From positions 1,466,153-1,487,623 of the forward strand of contig BFEA01000338.1 of NCBI GenBank assembly GCA_003427395.1: a stretch of 21,471 nt of DNA. Direction: 5' to 3'. Under the pieces are notes generated by a model. The model was not told the origin of the DNA and made no database searches. It saw nothing but the letters and a program-made list of their open reading frames with translations. How positions within the stretch are numbered: position 1 is the stretch's first letter; each line of letters begins with the position of its first letter. Position numbers and translations under genes: made by a program. Positions 7,772-16,297 of this stretch are shown one piece after another. This DNA comes from Chara braunii. Its lineage: Eukaryota; Streptophyta; Charophyceae; Charales; Characeae.

Positions 7772-8475
7772 ACCTCACGCCCAGCGCGACTTCCTGATCG
7801 GAGTAGGATGTGGGCCTGGAAGTGCGAAAAGGGGTGTGCGAAGGATTTTTGGGGAAAGTGGAGTCCTAGGTCAGAACTGGGATCTCCTGTGGCAGGGTTT
7901 TTCGGGGGCACGAGTGCAATTTGACGAAGGGGCCGGTCCGCCTCGGTTCACAAGGCAGATGGTATACGCAGGCCACTCAGGGCCGGGCGAGCCATTGGTT
8001 TTGGGGACGGTGGTTCGTGGGAGGGTCTCTCCGGGGTAGGTGGGGTTCCGATGGGTCAGGTCGTCGGGAGTTGCCGCGTGGCGTCAGTCGTCGCGTATTT
8101 GGGTTGGGCCTCCAGGATTCCAGGGTCCTCGGATCGCCGCGTCGCCGGCAGTTTCCGCAGGGCGTACTCGGCCAGTATGGGGCTATGGCTGGCCACGGGA
8201 TGACGCTGAGTTGGTGATACGGAAGAAGGAGGCGAAAGGGAGGGAAACTGGTGGTGATGACGACAAATCCGGGGTGGATGAAGTAATAGGTCTTGTCCGG
8301 AGGAGGGAAATCAGAGCACCGGGGGTCGCTAGTGGTGGTGCAGTGGAACTCCCGAGGACACAGTCGGTTCTCTGTTAGGCAGGGGTATGTTTGTGGGAGG
8401 AGTTCGTTTATCCACGGGGTGAAATAATCCGGGTCGTATGATGAGTCTGAATTCCAGGATCGCGTCATTATGTCA
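7772..8475 (-). other. Probable 5' LTR/leader of element A (boundaries not resolved)
   Basis: Sequence upstream of the primer-binding-like site on the coding strand, G-rich on the plus strand. A 163-codon minus frame lies within it (7977-8468), but it is rich in Pro/Arg/Ser and resembles no protein I know, so I treat it as chance. A possible left LTR terminus is TGACATAATGACGCG starting at 8475 on the minus strand. I found no second copy of this sequence in the window, so LTR identity is inferred only from position. Confidence 0.35.
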
Positions 8476-10126
8476 TTGCGGTGTTACGCGCTGCCTAAGG
8501 GTGGGTCCGCAACGATTGTGATTGCCACGTGTGAGCCTGTGCAGGTCTTGCGAATTAAACCAAGCTTACGCGTGTTCGTTCGGGACGATTGTGCCGTCGC
8601 GGATCCTGAATGGCCGCGTCCAATCAGACAGTGCTTCTGTAGTCGATGGGCCTTTCGAGATAGACGGATCGACGCACGGGGATACGTGTGAGTGCACGAC
8701 TTGGATCGCATTACACGTGTCCTCGTGCGGTGTTCGCCGAGTTCATCCGATCGTCTAGTTACTTGTGCAAAAGGCAACGACCACAATAGCTCAACCACTC
8801 AGATAAGCAAAATGAGAACAGGATTACCGATTGCGCAAAATTCCTATCCTACTCGCGAGTGCATCAAAATGCAACAATCAAGGGCAAAGGCAAAGATCCA
8901 GCAAAAACATAAGCAACCAAACATGCATCCATACCTCCATTCATTCATCAACCATACATACAGTACATTCGGAGCAGAAATCGCAAGGACAAGTACGAGC
9001 AAAAATCCAAGTTCAATTTCCTATAACGAAAATCGGGCAAATCGCCCAGAGCCGAAATCAAAATTTATATACACGAGACAGGAGGGAGAAAAGATACAAG
9101 AAATAGCAAAACCGCGTCCATCAACCTCAACTCCCTCTTCCTCTCTCTCACTCTCCGATGCGGACAGTCCGTCATCGCGCATCAACCCACGAAGCCGTCA
9201 CCCTGCTTAGTCCTCCCGCACCTGTCAGGTTCGCCCTCGCCCACAGTCCGTCGTGGCCCGCATCAACCCCGCGCGTTTGGCACCAGCTCATCGGGTCGCC
9301 CGACTCCTGCTCTACTCACCTCTTACTTCGCTTGTGTGCTGACCTTCTTGATCACGCAACCCCGAGCTTCCAACAGGTGGTTAAGAGAGCAAACTAATCG
9401 CGCAACCAAAATTTATAGTGTGCATGCATGCGCGAAGAACACAGAATTACCAAGACTTAGAGGGGAGATTAGAGAGGGAGTGCCTACGTTCTGCATGACC
9501 GGGCCGCAGCGTCGGGGACGTAGCCACTCCACGCATCGATCTGAGCATGCAGTCCGTAGTTCCAAAATCGTAGCAAAAGAAAGAGAAGGAGGGCGGGAAG
9601 GACGAAGAGCAAGAAGAAAGATACAGTTACGATGGCGCCAACCCAAGATTACAGTTACACACCCGATTAAAGGCGCCAACTAGTCGGAATTCCGTTGCAA
9701 AAAGAAGCGCGCAAGCAAAAAAAAGGCGTCGATCGGCAAAAGCAAGTCCTAATTACAAAATTCCTAAATTCCTAGCTAATGCAAAAAGCAAAAGTACAGG
9801 TTCAGGCAAGAAGGTCCGAAATTCCGAGAGCCATTGGGGCTCGACAAAGTTCGAAAAAGGATTCAAAAAGAATATTAAAAAAGAACGAAGCAAATTTCCG
9901 CGTGATGTCCGCGCCAAAAAGTTTGGAACCGAACAAGGGAAACGACGTTAACATTTATTTATCGCGTGCGCGGGGGCGCGCCAACCATTTGATCAACCAA
10001 TCAACCAACCGGTCACCCCAGGACACACCCAGCTCCGAACCCAACCATTGAAAAGAAGCGACGAAAAGGATGAAAAAGCGAGGACACTGATGCAATTTCC
10101 CACCGATCCCGATCTCCCGTAATTGA
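8476..10126. other. Unassigned 1.65-kb stretch without a convincing gene
   Basis: Open frames here are short and low in complexity, and none shows a motif I recognise. What can be seen: a CT-rich tract around 9121-9155; a 26- to 28-bp near repeat containing ACAGTCCGTC and CGCATCAACCC at about 9164 and 9242; the doubled TACAGTTAC/GGCGCCAAC motif at 9622-9680; and A-rich DNA from about 9560 to 9960 with a doubled AAATTCCTA near 9755. Near 9980-10020 there are several ATCAACCA-like words. It may be diverged LTR or 5' part of the LINE, but nothing proves either. Confidence 0.5.
9622..9680. repeat. Direct repeat of a TACAGTTAC ... GGCGCCAAC motif pair
   Basis: TACAGTTAC occurs at 9622-9630 and 9650-9658. 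GGCGCCAAC occurs at 9634-9642 and 9672-9680. The order is the same in both copies, with spacers of 3 and 13 nt, so this is a short diverged direct duplication. Confidence 0.8.
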
Positions 10127-10767
10127 CCCAACCTTCCCAACTTAGGACCCCACATTGCAATCGCGCAGAAAGTCGCGCGTTACAGAAAGTAGTACGTCAC
10201 AGCACCCTGGAAAAACTGGGTGAGAAATGGAATCACCAGAGTTGGGGATCTGTGGGACTCACAAGAATAGAATTGGAAAACAATAGAACAACTAAAAAAT
10301 CAGCTCAAATATGCTCATGCAGTGAAATACCGTCTGAAGGAACTGATTTTATCAGTCCCATTGGACTGGTATCACATCCTTAAGAAGGGACCTAAATTGC
10401 AGGAAGGGGACTGGGTGGCAGTAGCCGAAAAGGAAGGGTGGATAGGTCTGATTCATGAGCTTCGTCCCGCGGATGCACTGATCGAAATGTATGCAGTGAG
10501 AGGAGGAAACCGGGTAGAGGGCAGCCATGACCCGCTTCAATGGATTAACTAGGATCGGGTATTTAGAATCAGAATGTTGGAAGATGGATCAGAAAGACGG
10601 GCATACCGACCGACGACGTCTATTGCCATACTACCCTTCGGTCCGCTAAACTGGAGATGGCCCCCTCCAGTACCCCACCTAAAGGCATAAAGAAATTCCT
10701 TTTCCTACATAGACTCTCTGTCAAGTCCACTTACCAGATGCTCCGACAGGAAAACAAACTGGAATGA
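10127..10767 (+). pseudogene. LINE (non-LTR retrotransposon) ORF2 fragment, region after RT
   Basis: A plus-strand frame stays coherent from 10127 to 10689 through three TAGs (10190, 10268, 10550) to a TAA at 10687. It reads WKNWVRNGITRVGDLWD, then a charged helix (EQLKNQLKYAHAVKYRLKEL) and LSVPLDWYHILKKG. Later it reads WIGLIHELRPADALIEMYAV and PLNWRWPPPVPHLKA. The adjacent frame then carries KFLFLHRLSVKSTYQMLRQ at 10693-10749. Plant LINE ORF2 proteins have a G-[IV]-x-x-[VI]-x-D-LW segment after RT and a FSVKSAYxxL motif opening the zinc-binding RT-associated domain; order and spacing here fit that. The RT itself is missing upstream, so this is a fragment. A frameshift lies near 10650-10690. 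LINE assignment is moderately supported; coding origin is better supported. Confidence 0.55.
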
Positions 10768-11020
10768 GCGAAGTTCAGAAAACAAAAGGGCCCTCTACAT
10801 GGAGAAGTGTCAGTGGATGGTTGGATATCAAGGGTCCTACTAGTGAGGGGGCTAGCTTGTAGGACGGAAATAGGGTACAGCAGCAGCGGAGATGGTGGCT
10901 CTGCCGCAATAAGTCTTGCCGGAGTGAGGTAAAGAGGATTGATGGGGGTTTTCTGAGTCTTTTTCAGAACTTTGCTCATTCCTAAAGTTGGTCGTCGTAA
11001 TTTGCTGAGTAGTTTAAATT

Positions 11021-11240
11021 TTTCTTAGCCAAAGCCGGGTAATGGCCCCCTTATCTCAAATATTTAAAATTTTCAAAACTTCTATGTAAAATTTCCATAT
11101 GGTACGCTGGGCCCGGTTCCCAGCACGTGCTGCTCCCCATGAATAGATTGAAGCCTTGTTCCCAAAAAAAAAAGAAAAAAAGAAAAAATTTTGTAGTAAG
11201 ATTGTTCAGGGTATTCTTAGCCGAAGCCGGGTAGTGGCCC
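11021..11240. repeat. Diverged direct repeat containing TTCTTAGCC and AAGCCGGGTA
   Basis: Copies at 11021-11049 and 11212-11240 read TTCTTAGCC[AG]AAGCCGGGTA[AG]TGGCCC, differing at two positions over about 26 bp, with weaker similarity (GTAGT/GTAGTAAG) just upstream. They are 191 bp apart and bracket the poly(A) run, so they could be the remains of a target duplication around a retroposed copy, or a tandem duplication. Confidence 0.85.
11164..11188 (+). other. Poly(A)-like run, possible retroposon tail
   Basis: Ten A, then G, six or seven A, G, six A on the plus strand. It lies downstream of the plus-strand LINE fragment and could be its 3' tail, but about 400 bp of unassigned DNA separates them. 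Confidence 0.5.
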
Positions 11241-11432
11241 TGCTCTCGTGCAATCAGACTCGACTCAACCACACTTTTCATGCACGTGAACAACAGCACA
11301 ACAACTGGCGACATGCGCCCACACAGATATGGCTTCCAGGTAAGTTCACTTCCACTGGCTATGGCGACTGAGCGCCCAACATCCAATGTTCACACATTGG
11401 ATCACCCTGGATATCCCACATACGACACTCTG

Positions 11433-11458
11433 CACACTCACACAACACACACACACAC
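11433..11458. repeat. (CA)n-rich microsatellite
   Basis: An imperfect run of CA/CACA units, the longest uninterrupted part being near 11446-11458. Confidence 0.9.
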
Positions 11459-11842
11459 GCACTACTCTAGCTATGGCAGCGCTAGCTGCCACTACCCTAT
11501 CGCTATGCTAACTTCTCTGCCCACTTCGACTTCGGGCCTCTTGCAGACCTCCTTGCACAAGACGATGAGGCAGCGCTTCCGCATGGATTCCGCATGAATG
11601 AATGAATGGCTGGGCACGGCCTCTTGATTTATACTTCTGCGACGCGTTGGTCTGCCCTGTTTCCTTGGCCCCTGTGTGCATACAGTCCCAGACGGTACTT
11701 GCTTGACAGGACCGGACTGCCTGGACTGGGACTGTTGACTTAGCGTGGTGGACTCCTACCACTTGCCCACTTGCCTCTGCCTAAACATGGGCTGACTCCG
11801 AAAGGCCACTTCTAGAAACCTCTACTTTGGCCCTTCGGGACT

Positions 11843-11898
11843 GTAGCAGCTACGACTCTGCCTTTTCAGGTAAGTAGCAGCTACGACTTTGACCCTTC
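11843..11898. repeat. 31-bp tandem repeat with GTAGCAGCTACGACT
   Basis: GTAGCAGCTACGACT followed by a similar TTTGCC/CTGCC stretch occurs at 11843 and again at 11874. The two copies are joined by a CAGGTAAG word at 11867-11874. Confidence 0.85.
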
Positions 11899-12178
11899 GA
11901 ACAGTCTACAGCTAAGACCTCTAGACTGCCTAGACTTCTACCCAACAGGTCTACAGTTCGACTCCCTTCTACCCTATAACCTACGAGGTCTTTCCTACCA
12001 CTGGCCGTCCTACCGGTCGGAGGTTCAAGTCTACGGATTGACACAGTTATTGTACACAGGTAAGGTGGACTAAGGTGGGGAACTAGGGATCGAGCCCTGG
12101 GATCTGCATCAACTACTGCAAGGTGGTGAATACCGTTTCACTCCCGCCGGCCTAAATTCGTGGTCCTCCGAGAAAATT

Positions 12179-12797
12179 TCAGTCCAAGGCAAGACCTTTA
12201 CCTTTCTGTTGCCTCTCGTAGGCCCGGACTATATCGGGAGCTGTCTCTAGAAGTTCAGCTCTTGTATACCAGCGGTTGTCTTCCGGCTCTTGATAACTAA
12301 AATGAACCTTGTACTGGACGACCTCTACCTTCCGTTCTGAATACATCTTCAGCTACTATGCCATCGATGTCATACCTTCCATCCATGTCAGGTGGGATCA
12401 TAGACCTATGGGATGGAAACTGATCACTTGTTTGACAAGGTAATGATGCATGGAAAACTGGGTAAGTATGGAGGTGTGCTGGGAGTTCTATGGTATAGGA
12501 TGGTCCATTTTCGCCGCCTTTGACTTCTTGAACCGGCCACGTCCCCCTATATGTAGGCAGTAACTTCTGTGAAATGTTCTCCTCAGGCGTAAACTCTTTA
12601 AACTGGACCCAAACCAAGTCGCCTTCTTGGAACTGTGAAGCGCGACGGTGCTTGTTCGCCTGTTCGATCATGCGGTGCTGGGCCTTCCTGAGATTCTCAA
12701 CAACAATTGTTATCTCTTTCTCGTGCTGAATCGCAAACTCCCTTGTACCGAGCGGTAGCCTATGAATCTGGTCCCGGGTAAGTCCCTCAAATGGTCT
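12179..12797 (-). pseudogene. Element B integrase C-terminus and chromodomain
   Basis: After the TGA at 12798-12800 the integrase frame goes on: a helical linker (HEKEITIVVENLRKAQ), then the GPY/F-type barrel with QFQEGDLVWVQFKEFTPEE, KLLPTYRGTWPVQEV and PAHLHTYPVFHASL. The chromodomain starts at DGRYDIDGIVAEDVF. A frameshift near 12310 moves it to another phase, where VQYKVHFSYQEPEDNRWY and ELLETAPDIVRAYERQQ complete it up to TGA 12179-12181. Chromodomains of this group direct integration to histone-marked chromatin. The aromatic cage was not checked residue by residue. Confidence 0.88.
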
Positions 12798-13307
12798 TCA
12801 TGGTCTAAAGGACTTGTGGAGCTCATTGGGAGTGTGGCAGGTTGACAGGTGCAGGCTGTTGTTATATGCACTGGCTACCTTGGGAAGCATCTCATCCCAA
12901 TTGACTTGATCAGGTCTAATGTACATGCGCAGGACTTGCTGCAGGATCTTGTTCATCTGTTCAGTCTGATCGTTCGTCTCTGGATGACGGCCAGATGACA
13001 TCAACAACTTGGATCCGTAGACTCGTATCAACTCCAGCCAGTTCATACTTGTGAACCGGGTATCTCTATCGCTAACTATAGACAGCGGAACCCCATGTTC
13101 ACTGACCCAATGATCAAAGAACTTCTGAATTACTAATTCTGTTCTGGCCTCTGATGGCAAGGGAACAAAAATAGCATACTTACTAAATCGGTCTACTACG
13201 ACCATAACTTGACTCTTGCCATACCTACTCTTAACGCCGGTGTCCATGAAGTCAATGGACACTGAGTCTCCCGGCTGATCAGGGATAGGTAAAGGTCTGA
13301 GAAGACC
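12798..13307 (-). pseudogene. Element B integrase catalytic core
   Basis: A DDE integrase core with all three acidic residues: Asp in SIDFMDTG, Asp in SIVSDRDTRF, and Glu in NDQTEQMNKILQQ. MVVVDRFSKYAIFVPLP and PKVASAYNNSLHLSTCHTP mark the strands between and after. The frame runs in from the zinc-binding domain through a TAA at 13308-13310 and out through a TGA at 12798-12800, with no change of phase. This part of B is therefore damaged only by substitutions. Confidence 0.92.
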
Positions 13308-13538
13308 TTAAGGGGCACGCGTAGTTGACTTATTTCTCTGGAAGACTTTGCAACTGCGAACATACTCTACGCAGTCATTTTTAATTTCTGGCCAGGTGTA
13401 CCCGTGCATCAGGTTGGCTAGCGTCTTCTGCCAACCAAAGTGTCCTTCGGTATCATGACATTCCCCTAAGATCAAACTTCGGATCTCTTCACTGTTGGGG
13501 ACGCACAAGCGGTCTACTACGTTAGTCTTCTCAAACAC
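13308..13538 (-). pseudogene. Element B integrase zinc-binding domain, last cysteine lost
   Basis: An HHCC-type domain: ECHDTEGHFGWQKTLANLM carries the two histidines and NDCVEYVRSCKVFQRNK the cysteine pair. The final ligand, normally Cys in C-x2-C, is Phe (SCKVF), a single-base change from TGC to TTC. The frame opens after a frameshift near 13540 and ends at TAA 13308-13310. Confidence 0.85.
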
Positions 13539-14381
13539 AACCCGTCAGTAGTGCGGTAATATGGTTCGGACTCTTGGGCTTCCTTGACTCTCTTAAGGAG
13601 CTCACTATAGATAGGGTCCTGCACGTACGCTTCATTAACTTTCTGTTGTAGGTCTGACCCTATATCTAGATAATGGACGATGACCCCAAAGTAATCAGCT
13701 CTCCTACTCAGAGCGTCTGCAACTACGTTATACTTCCCTTGACTGGCTTGAGCTCAAAGTCATATTGGTCTATTTCTGCGGCCCACCTAGTAAGCTTAGG
13801 TGTCATCTTGACCTGCGTCTTTAACCATCGTAAAGTCTCGTGGTCAGAATAGACTTTGAAGTGCCTCCCAAGCAAGTAGTGCTTCCAGTGGTCTAACGCT
13901 TGCCTGAGAGCGTAGAGTTCCCTCTGACATCTACCTTCTCTGAAGGCATTCTAGCGGACATGAACTCTACGGGTCTATAACCATTGCCATCGTCTTGCTG
14001 CAATTCAGCACCTATGCCGTACTGACTAGCTTCAGTAATGACGACAAAGGGCAAGGAAGGATCGGCTACCTTAAGGACTAGATATTCTATTAATGCTTGC
14101 TTCAGCTTCTTCATAGCAGATGTGCAGTCCTTATCCCACTTCCAGATGGTCTCCTTCCTGAGCAATTTGCGAAGGGGCGCAGCGATAGTAGAAAAGTTCC
14201 TCACGAACTTCCTATAGTAGTTAGCTAAGCCAAAAAACGACCGCAACTCGGTCAGCGTGCGCGGTGTGGGCCAATCTCTAATCGCTGCGATTTTGCTGTC
14301 TTCTGGCTTGACGCCGTCTCCGTCTAAGACGTGACCTAAATATAGAAACTTGGGTTTTTTCCCAATCGCACTTCTTTGCAT
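13539..14381 (-). pseudogene. Element B RT connection domain and RNase H, in several frames
   Basis: The longest open piece (13893-14381) has YLGHVLDGDGVKPEDSK, LRSFFGLANYYRKFV and the start of RNase H. There VVITEASQYGIGAEL has Glu where the first catalytic Asp is expected. A shift near 13930 gives RELYALRQALDHWKHYLL and VYSDHETLRWLKTQ. Another near 13740 gives KYNVVADALSRRADYF and the tether, and a further one near 13545 leads to the integrase. The order of motifs is that of a Ty3/gypsy RNase H, but it cannot be translated as one protein. Confidence 0.85.
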
Positions 14382-14967
14382 TGATCTTGAAGTTAGCTTC
14401 TCTCTGCTTCTCCAAGACCTGCCTGAGATGACCCTGATGTTCCTGGAGGGTCTTGCTAAACACTAAGATATCATCTAAATAGACAACAACAAATCTATCT
14501 AACCATGGTCTTAACAAATCATTCATACAGCGCTGGAACGTCGCTGGCGCATTGCTTAGTCCAAAGGGCATCACTATGAACTCGTAGTGCCCGTATCTAG
14601 TCCGGACGGCTGTCTTATACTGATCATCAGGGTGTACCTCTATCTGATGATATCCGGACTTCAAATCTATCTTTGAGACGTACTTTGCCCCCTGCACTCG
14701 ATCCAAGAGATCGTCTATCTTAGGCAGTAGCTCAACATTCTTCACTGTAACAACATTCTGACCCCTATAGTCTATACACATCCTCAGCTCTCCCTCTTTC
14801 TTGGGGACAAAGAGAACAAGCGCTCCAAAAGGAGACGAACTGGGCCTAATCCAACCCTTCTCAAGGAGCTCGTCTAATTGCTTACGAAGCTCCTCTAACT
14901 CCCGCGGGGACATCCTGTACACAGCGCCCTTAGGAGTTCTACTGCCAGGCTCTATCTCAATGCGATG
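14278..14967 (-). CDS. Element B reverse transcriptase
   Basis: It follows the protease frame directly through a TAG at 14968-14970 (consistent with CAG). Motifs in order: KGWIRPSSSPFGALVLFVPKK, LRMCIDYRGQNVVTVK, PKIDDLLDRVQGAKY, SKIDLKSGYHQIEVH (catalytic Asp), FIVMPFGLSNAPATFQ, and the catalytic VVVYLDDILVFSKT. After KKCDWEKTQV the frame shifts in an A6 run near 14355. The real protein therefore continues in the connection domain in another phase, and the last 20 or so Arg-rich residues of this frame are spurious. All RT catalytic aspartates are intact. Confidence 0.93.
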   Translation of the reverse strand, partial: HRIEIEPGSRTPKGAVYRMSPRELEELRKQLDELLEKGWIRPSSSPFGALVLFVPKKEGELRMCIDYRGQNVVTVKNVELLPKIDDLLDRVQGAKYVSKIDLKSGYHQIEVHPDDQYKTAVRTRYGHYEFIVMPFGLSNAPATFQRCMNDLLRPWLDRFVVVYLDDILVFSKTLQEHQGHLRQVLEKQREANFKINAKKCDWEKTQVSIFRSRLRRRRRQARRQQNRSD

Positions 14968-15750
14968 CTAGATGGGCCGCGGTACTACTCCTGTCGGCGG
15001 CTCAACTAAGTCCTTAAACTCGTCCAGCAGCTTGGCCATAGAAGGGTCTATAGGCTTTTCTTCCTTAGGCTTAGTTACTGGCCTAACATAGGCTACAAAA
15101 ACCTGTTCTTCTAAGTGCTCCTTCTTCACGAATCTCGCGAATGCAGGTGCACTGAGAAAGCAATGCGCCAGGGGATTCTCTACTTCTGACACGTGGAACA
15201 GGCGGGCAGTCTTAGCCTTGCCTGAAGGGCTAGGAAGCTTACACTCGTGCTCCTTCAAATGGAGTGTGGCCCCGGCTGCCTCTCCCCAATCCATCCCCAG
15301 AACAATATCGAATGGGAGGCTATTTTCTACGAGGAGAGTCAGGGAGTGGTGGACCTTCTCCACTTTCCCATCCTTCTCTAGGTGGAAATATGCATGGACT
15401 CCCTCTACATAATCCTCTACAACCATCATACAGTTGTCTGCGAGGATACTAACTATAGGGTCTGCTAGCTTTTGGACCTTAAGTCCCAGCTTCAACTTCT
15501 GCAACGCTTTTCTACTAATATAGATGCGGGTAGCCCCTGAATCTACTAGGGCTCCTACTCTACCTCTAAAAATCTCTACATCTACCAAAATTAACTGTCC
15601 TTTCTGTTTTTTCTTCATCTTGGCCCAGGCGGGCATCCTCTCCTTCAATTCTTCAGCCACGCCTGTGAGGGAGGTGTCTAGAGAGACTCTAACACAAGCA
15701 GTCTCTGGACAACTGTCTAGACACCGACCTGCAACCTCTGCCCTAGGCAC
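14968..15750 (-). CDS. Element B aspartic protease and linker to RT
   Basis: A 260-codon open frame. The retropepsin active site is GALVDSGATRIYIS near residue 70, followed by PFDIVLGMDWG, the second conserved strand of gypsy proteases. The C-terminal third is a Lys/Glu-rich linker (AYVRPVTKPKEEKPIDP) leading to the pre-RT segment. The N-terminal 20 or so residues lie close to a frameshift from the nucleocapsid frame, so the true start of this domain is not the first Met. It would be released from a polyprotein. Confidence 0.88.
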   Translation of the reverse strand: MPRAEVAGRCLDSCPETACVRVSLDTSLTGVAEELKERMPAWAKMKKKQKGQLILVDVEIFRGRVGALVDSGATRIYISRKALQKLKLGLKVQKLADPIVSILADNCMMVVEDYVEGVHAYFHLEKDGKVEKVHHSLTLLVENSLPFDIVLGMDWGEAAGATLHLKEHECKLPSPSGKAKTARLFHVSEVENPLAHCFLSAPAFARFVKKEHLEEQVFVAYVRPVTKPKEEKPIDPSMAKLLDEFKDLVEPPTGVVPRPI

Positions 15751-15824
15751 ATGTGGTGTGGGAGTTTCCTGCCGGCTAGCGCTATGTTCCCCACATGGCC
15801 TTGTGGTAGGGGCAGTTGCTACCC

Positions 15825-16297
15825 CTACCGGCGGCTGCCTTTTGGCCCTTGGGCAGCCGTTCGGGTTTCTCGATACTTGGGACCGTATTTGATGATATGG
15901 CCCGGGTCACCGCAGAAGATGCACTGGCCCCGGTCCAATCGATGTTGCCATAAGTTATGGTCCAGACCCAAAGTTTCCCAAGGCTTACCCTGTGGTAGCC
16001 CTGGGTGCCATCCTCCTACTCTATAGGGAGACCTGTTCCTAGGACGGTTTTGCGGGGGACCTTAACCCCTTCCTCCCGCTTGGCGGTTTCCTCCTCTGCC
16101 GCCAACCCCCTGATCGTCCTGAGACCGGCTCCCTGAGGCCCGGCCCCCTCAGCCCTGGCCTCGTCCTCCTCCTTGCGGCCTCCCCCCAGCCGCGACAGCA
16201 GCATAAGTCCTCCCCAGACTACATCTACTGTCATCGTCCTCTAAGCCCCACTCAATCTGTTCGTAGGGGATTTCATCCACACTACCCTCATCTAAAG
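15825..16297 (-). pseudogene. Element B gag nucleocapsid: Gly/Arg-rich region and damaged zinc knuckle
   Basis: One base out of phase with the capsid frame. An acidic segment (DEIPYEQIEWGLEDDD) leads to an RGG-like stretch (AAGGRPQGGGRGQG, later GGRGGNRQAGGRG) with two in-frame TGA codons. A zinc knuckle then reads CIFCGDPGHIIKYG at 15923-15882. Its fourth ligand, expected Cys, is Gly, so it would not bind zinc normally. The frame closes at TAG 15825-15827. Such regions bind RNA in Ty3/gypsy gag. Confidence 0.75.

Larger units (their letters stand above)
10768..12178. other. Non-coding stretch: LINE 3' side and presumed 3' LTR area of element B
   Basis: No convincing gene. The left part (to 11188) may be the LINE tail, ending in A-rich DNA. 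The right part, from about 12140 downward, follows the pol stop of element B and should hold its 3' LTR; a possible start is TGAAACGGTATTC at 12140 on the minus strand after a purine-rich GGCGGGAG. No matching 5' LTR copy was found. Local repeats and three CAGGTAAG words are described separately. Confidence 0.45.

Noticed and set aside
7977-8468. 163-codon minus frame upstream of element A gag
   Set aside because: Lies where the 5' LTR is expected, Pro/Arg-rich, no recognisable motif; kept only as a note.
8692-9397. Overlapping plus-strand frames of 172, 91 and 79 codons
   Set aside because: Low complexity, rich in Ser/Asn/Gln/Lys, no motif, and no frame is coherent across the region.
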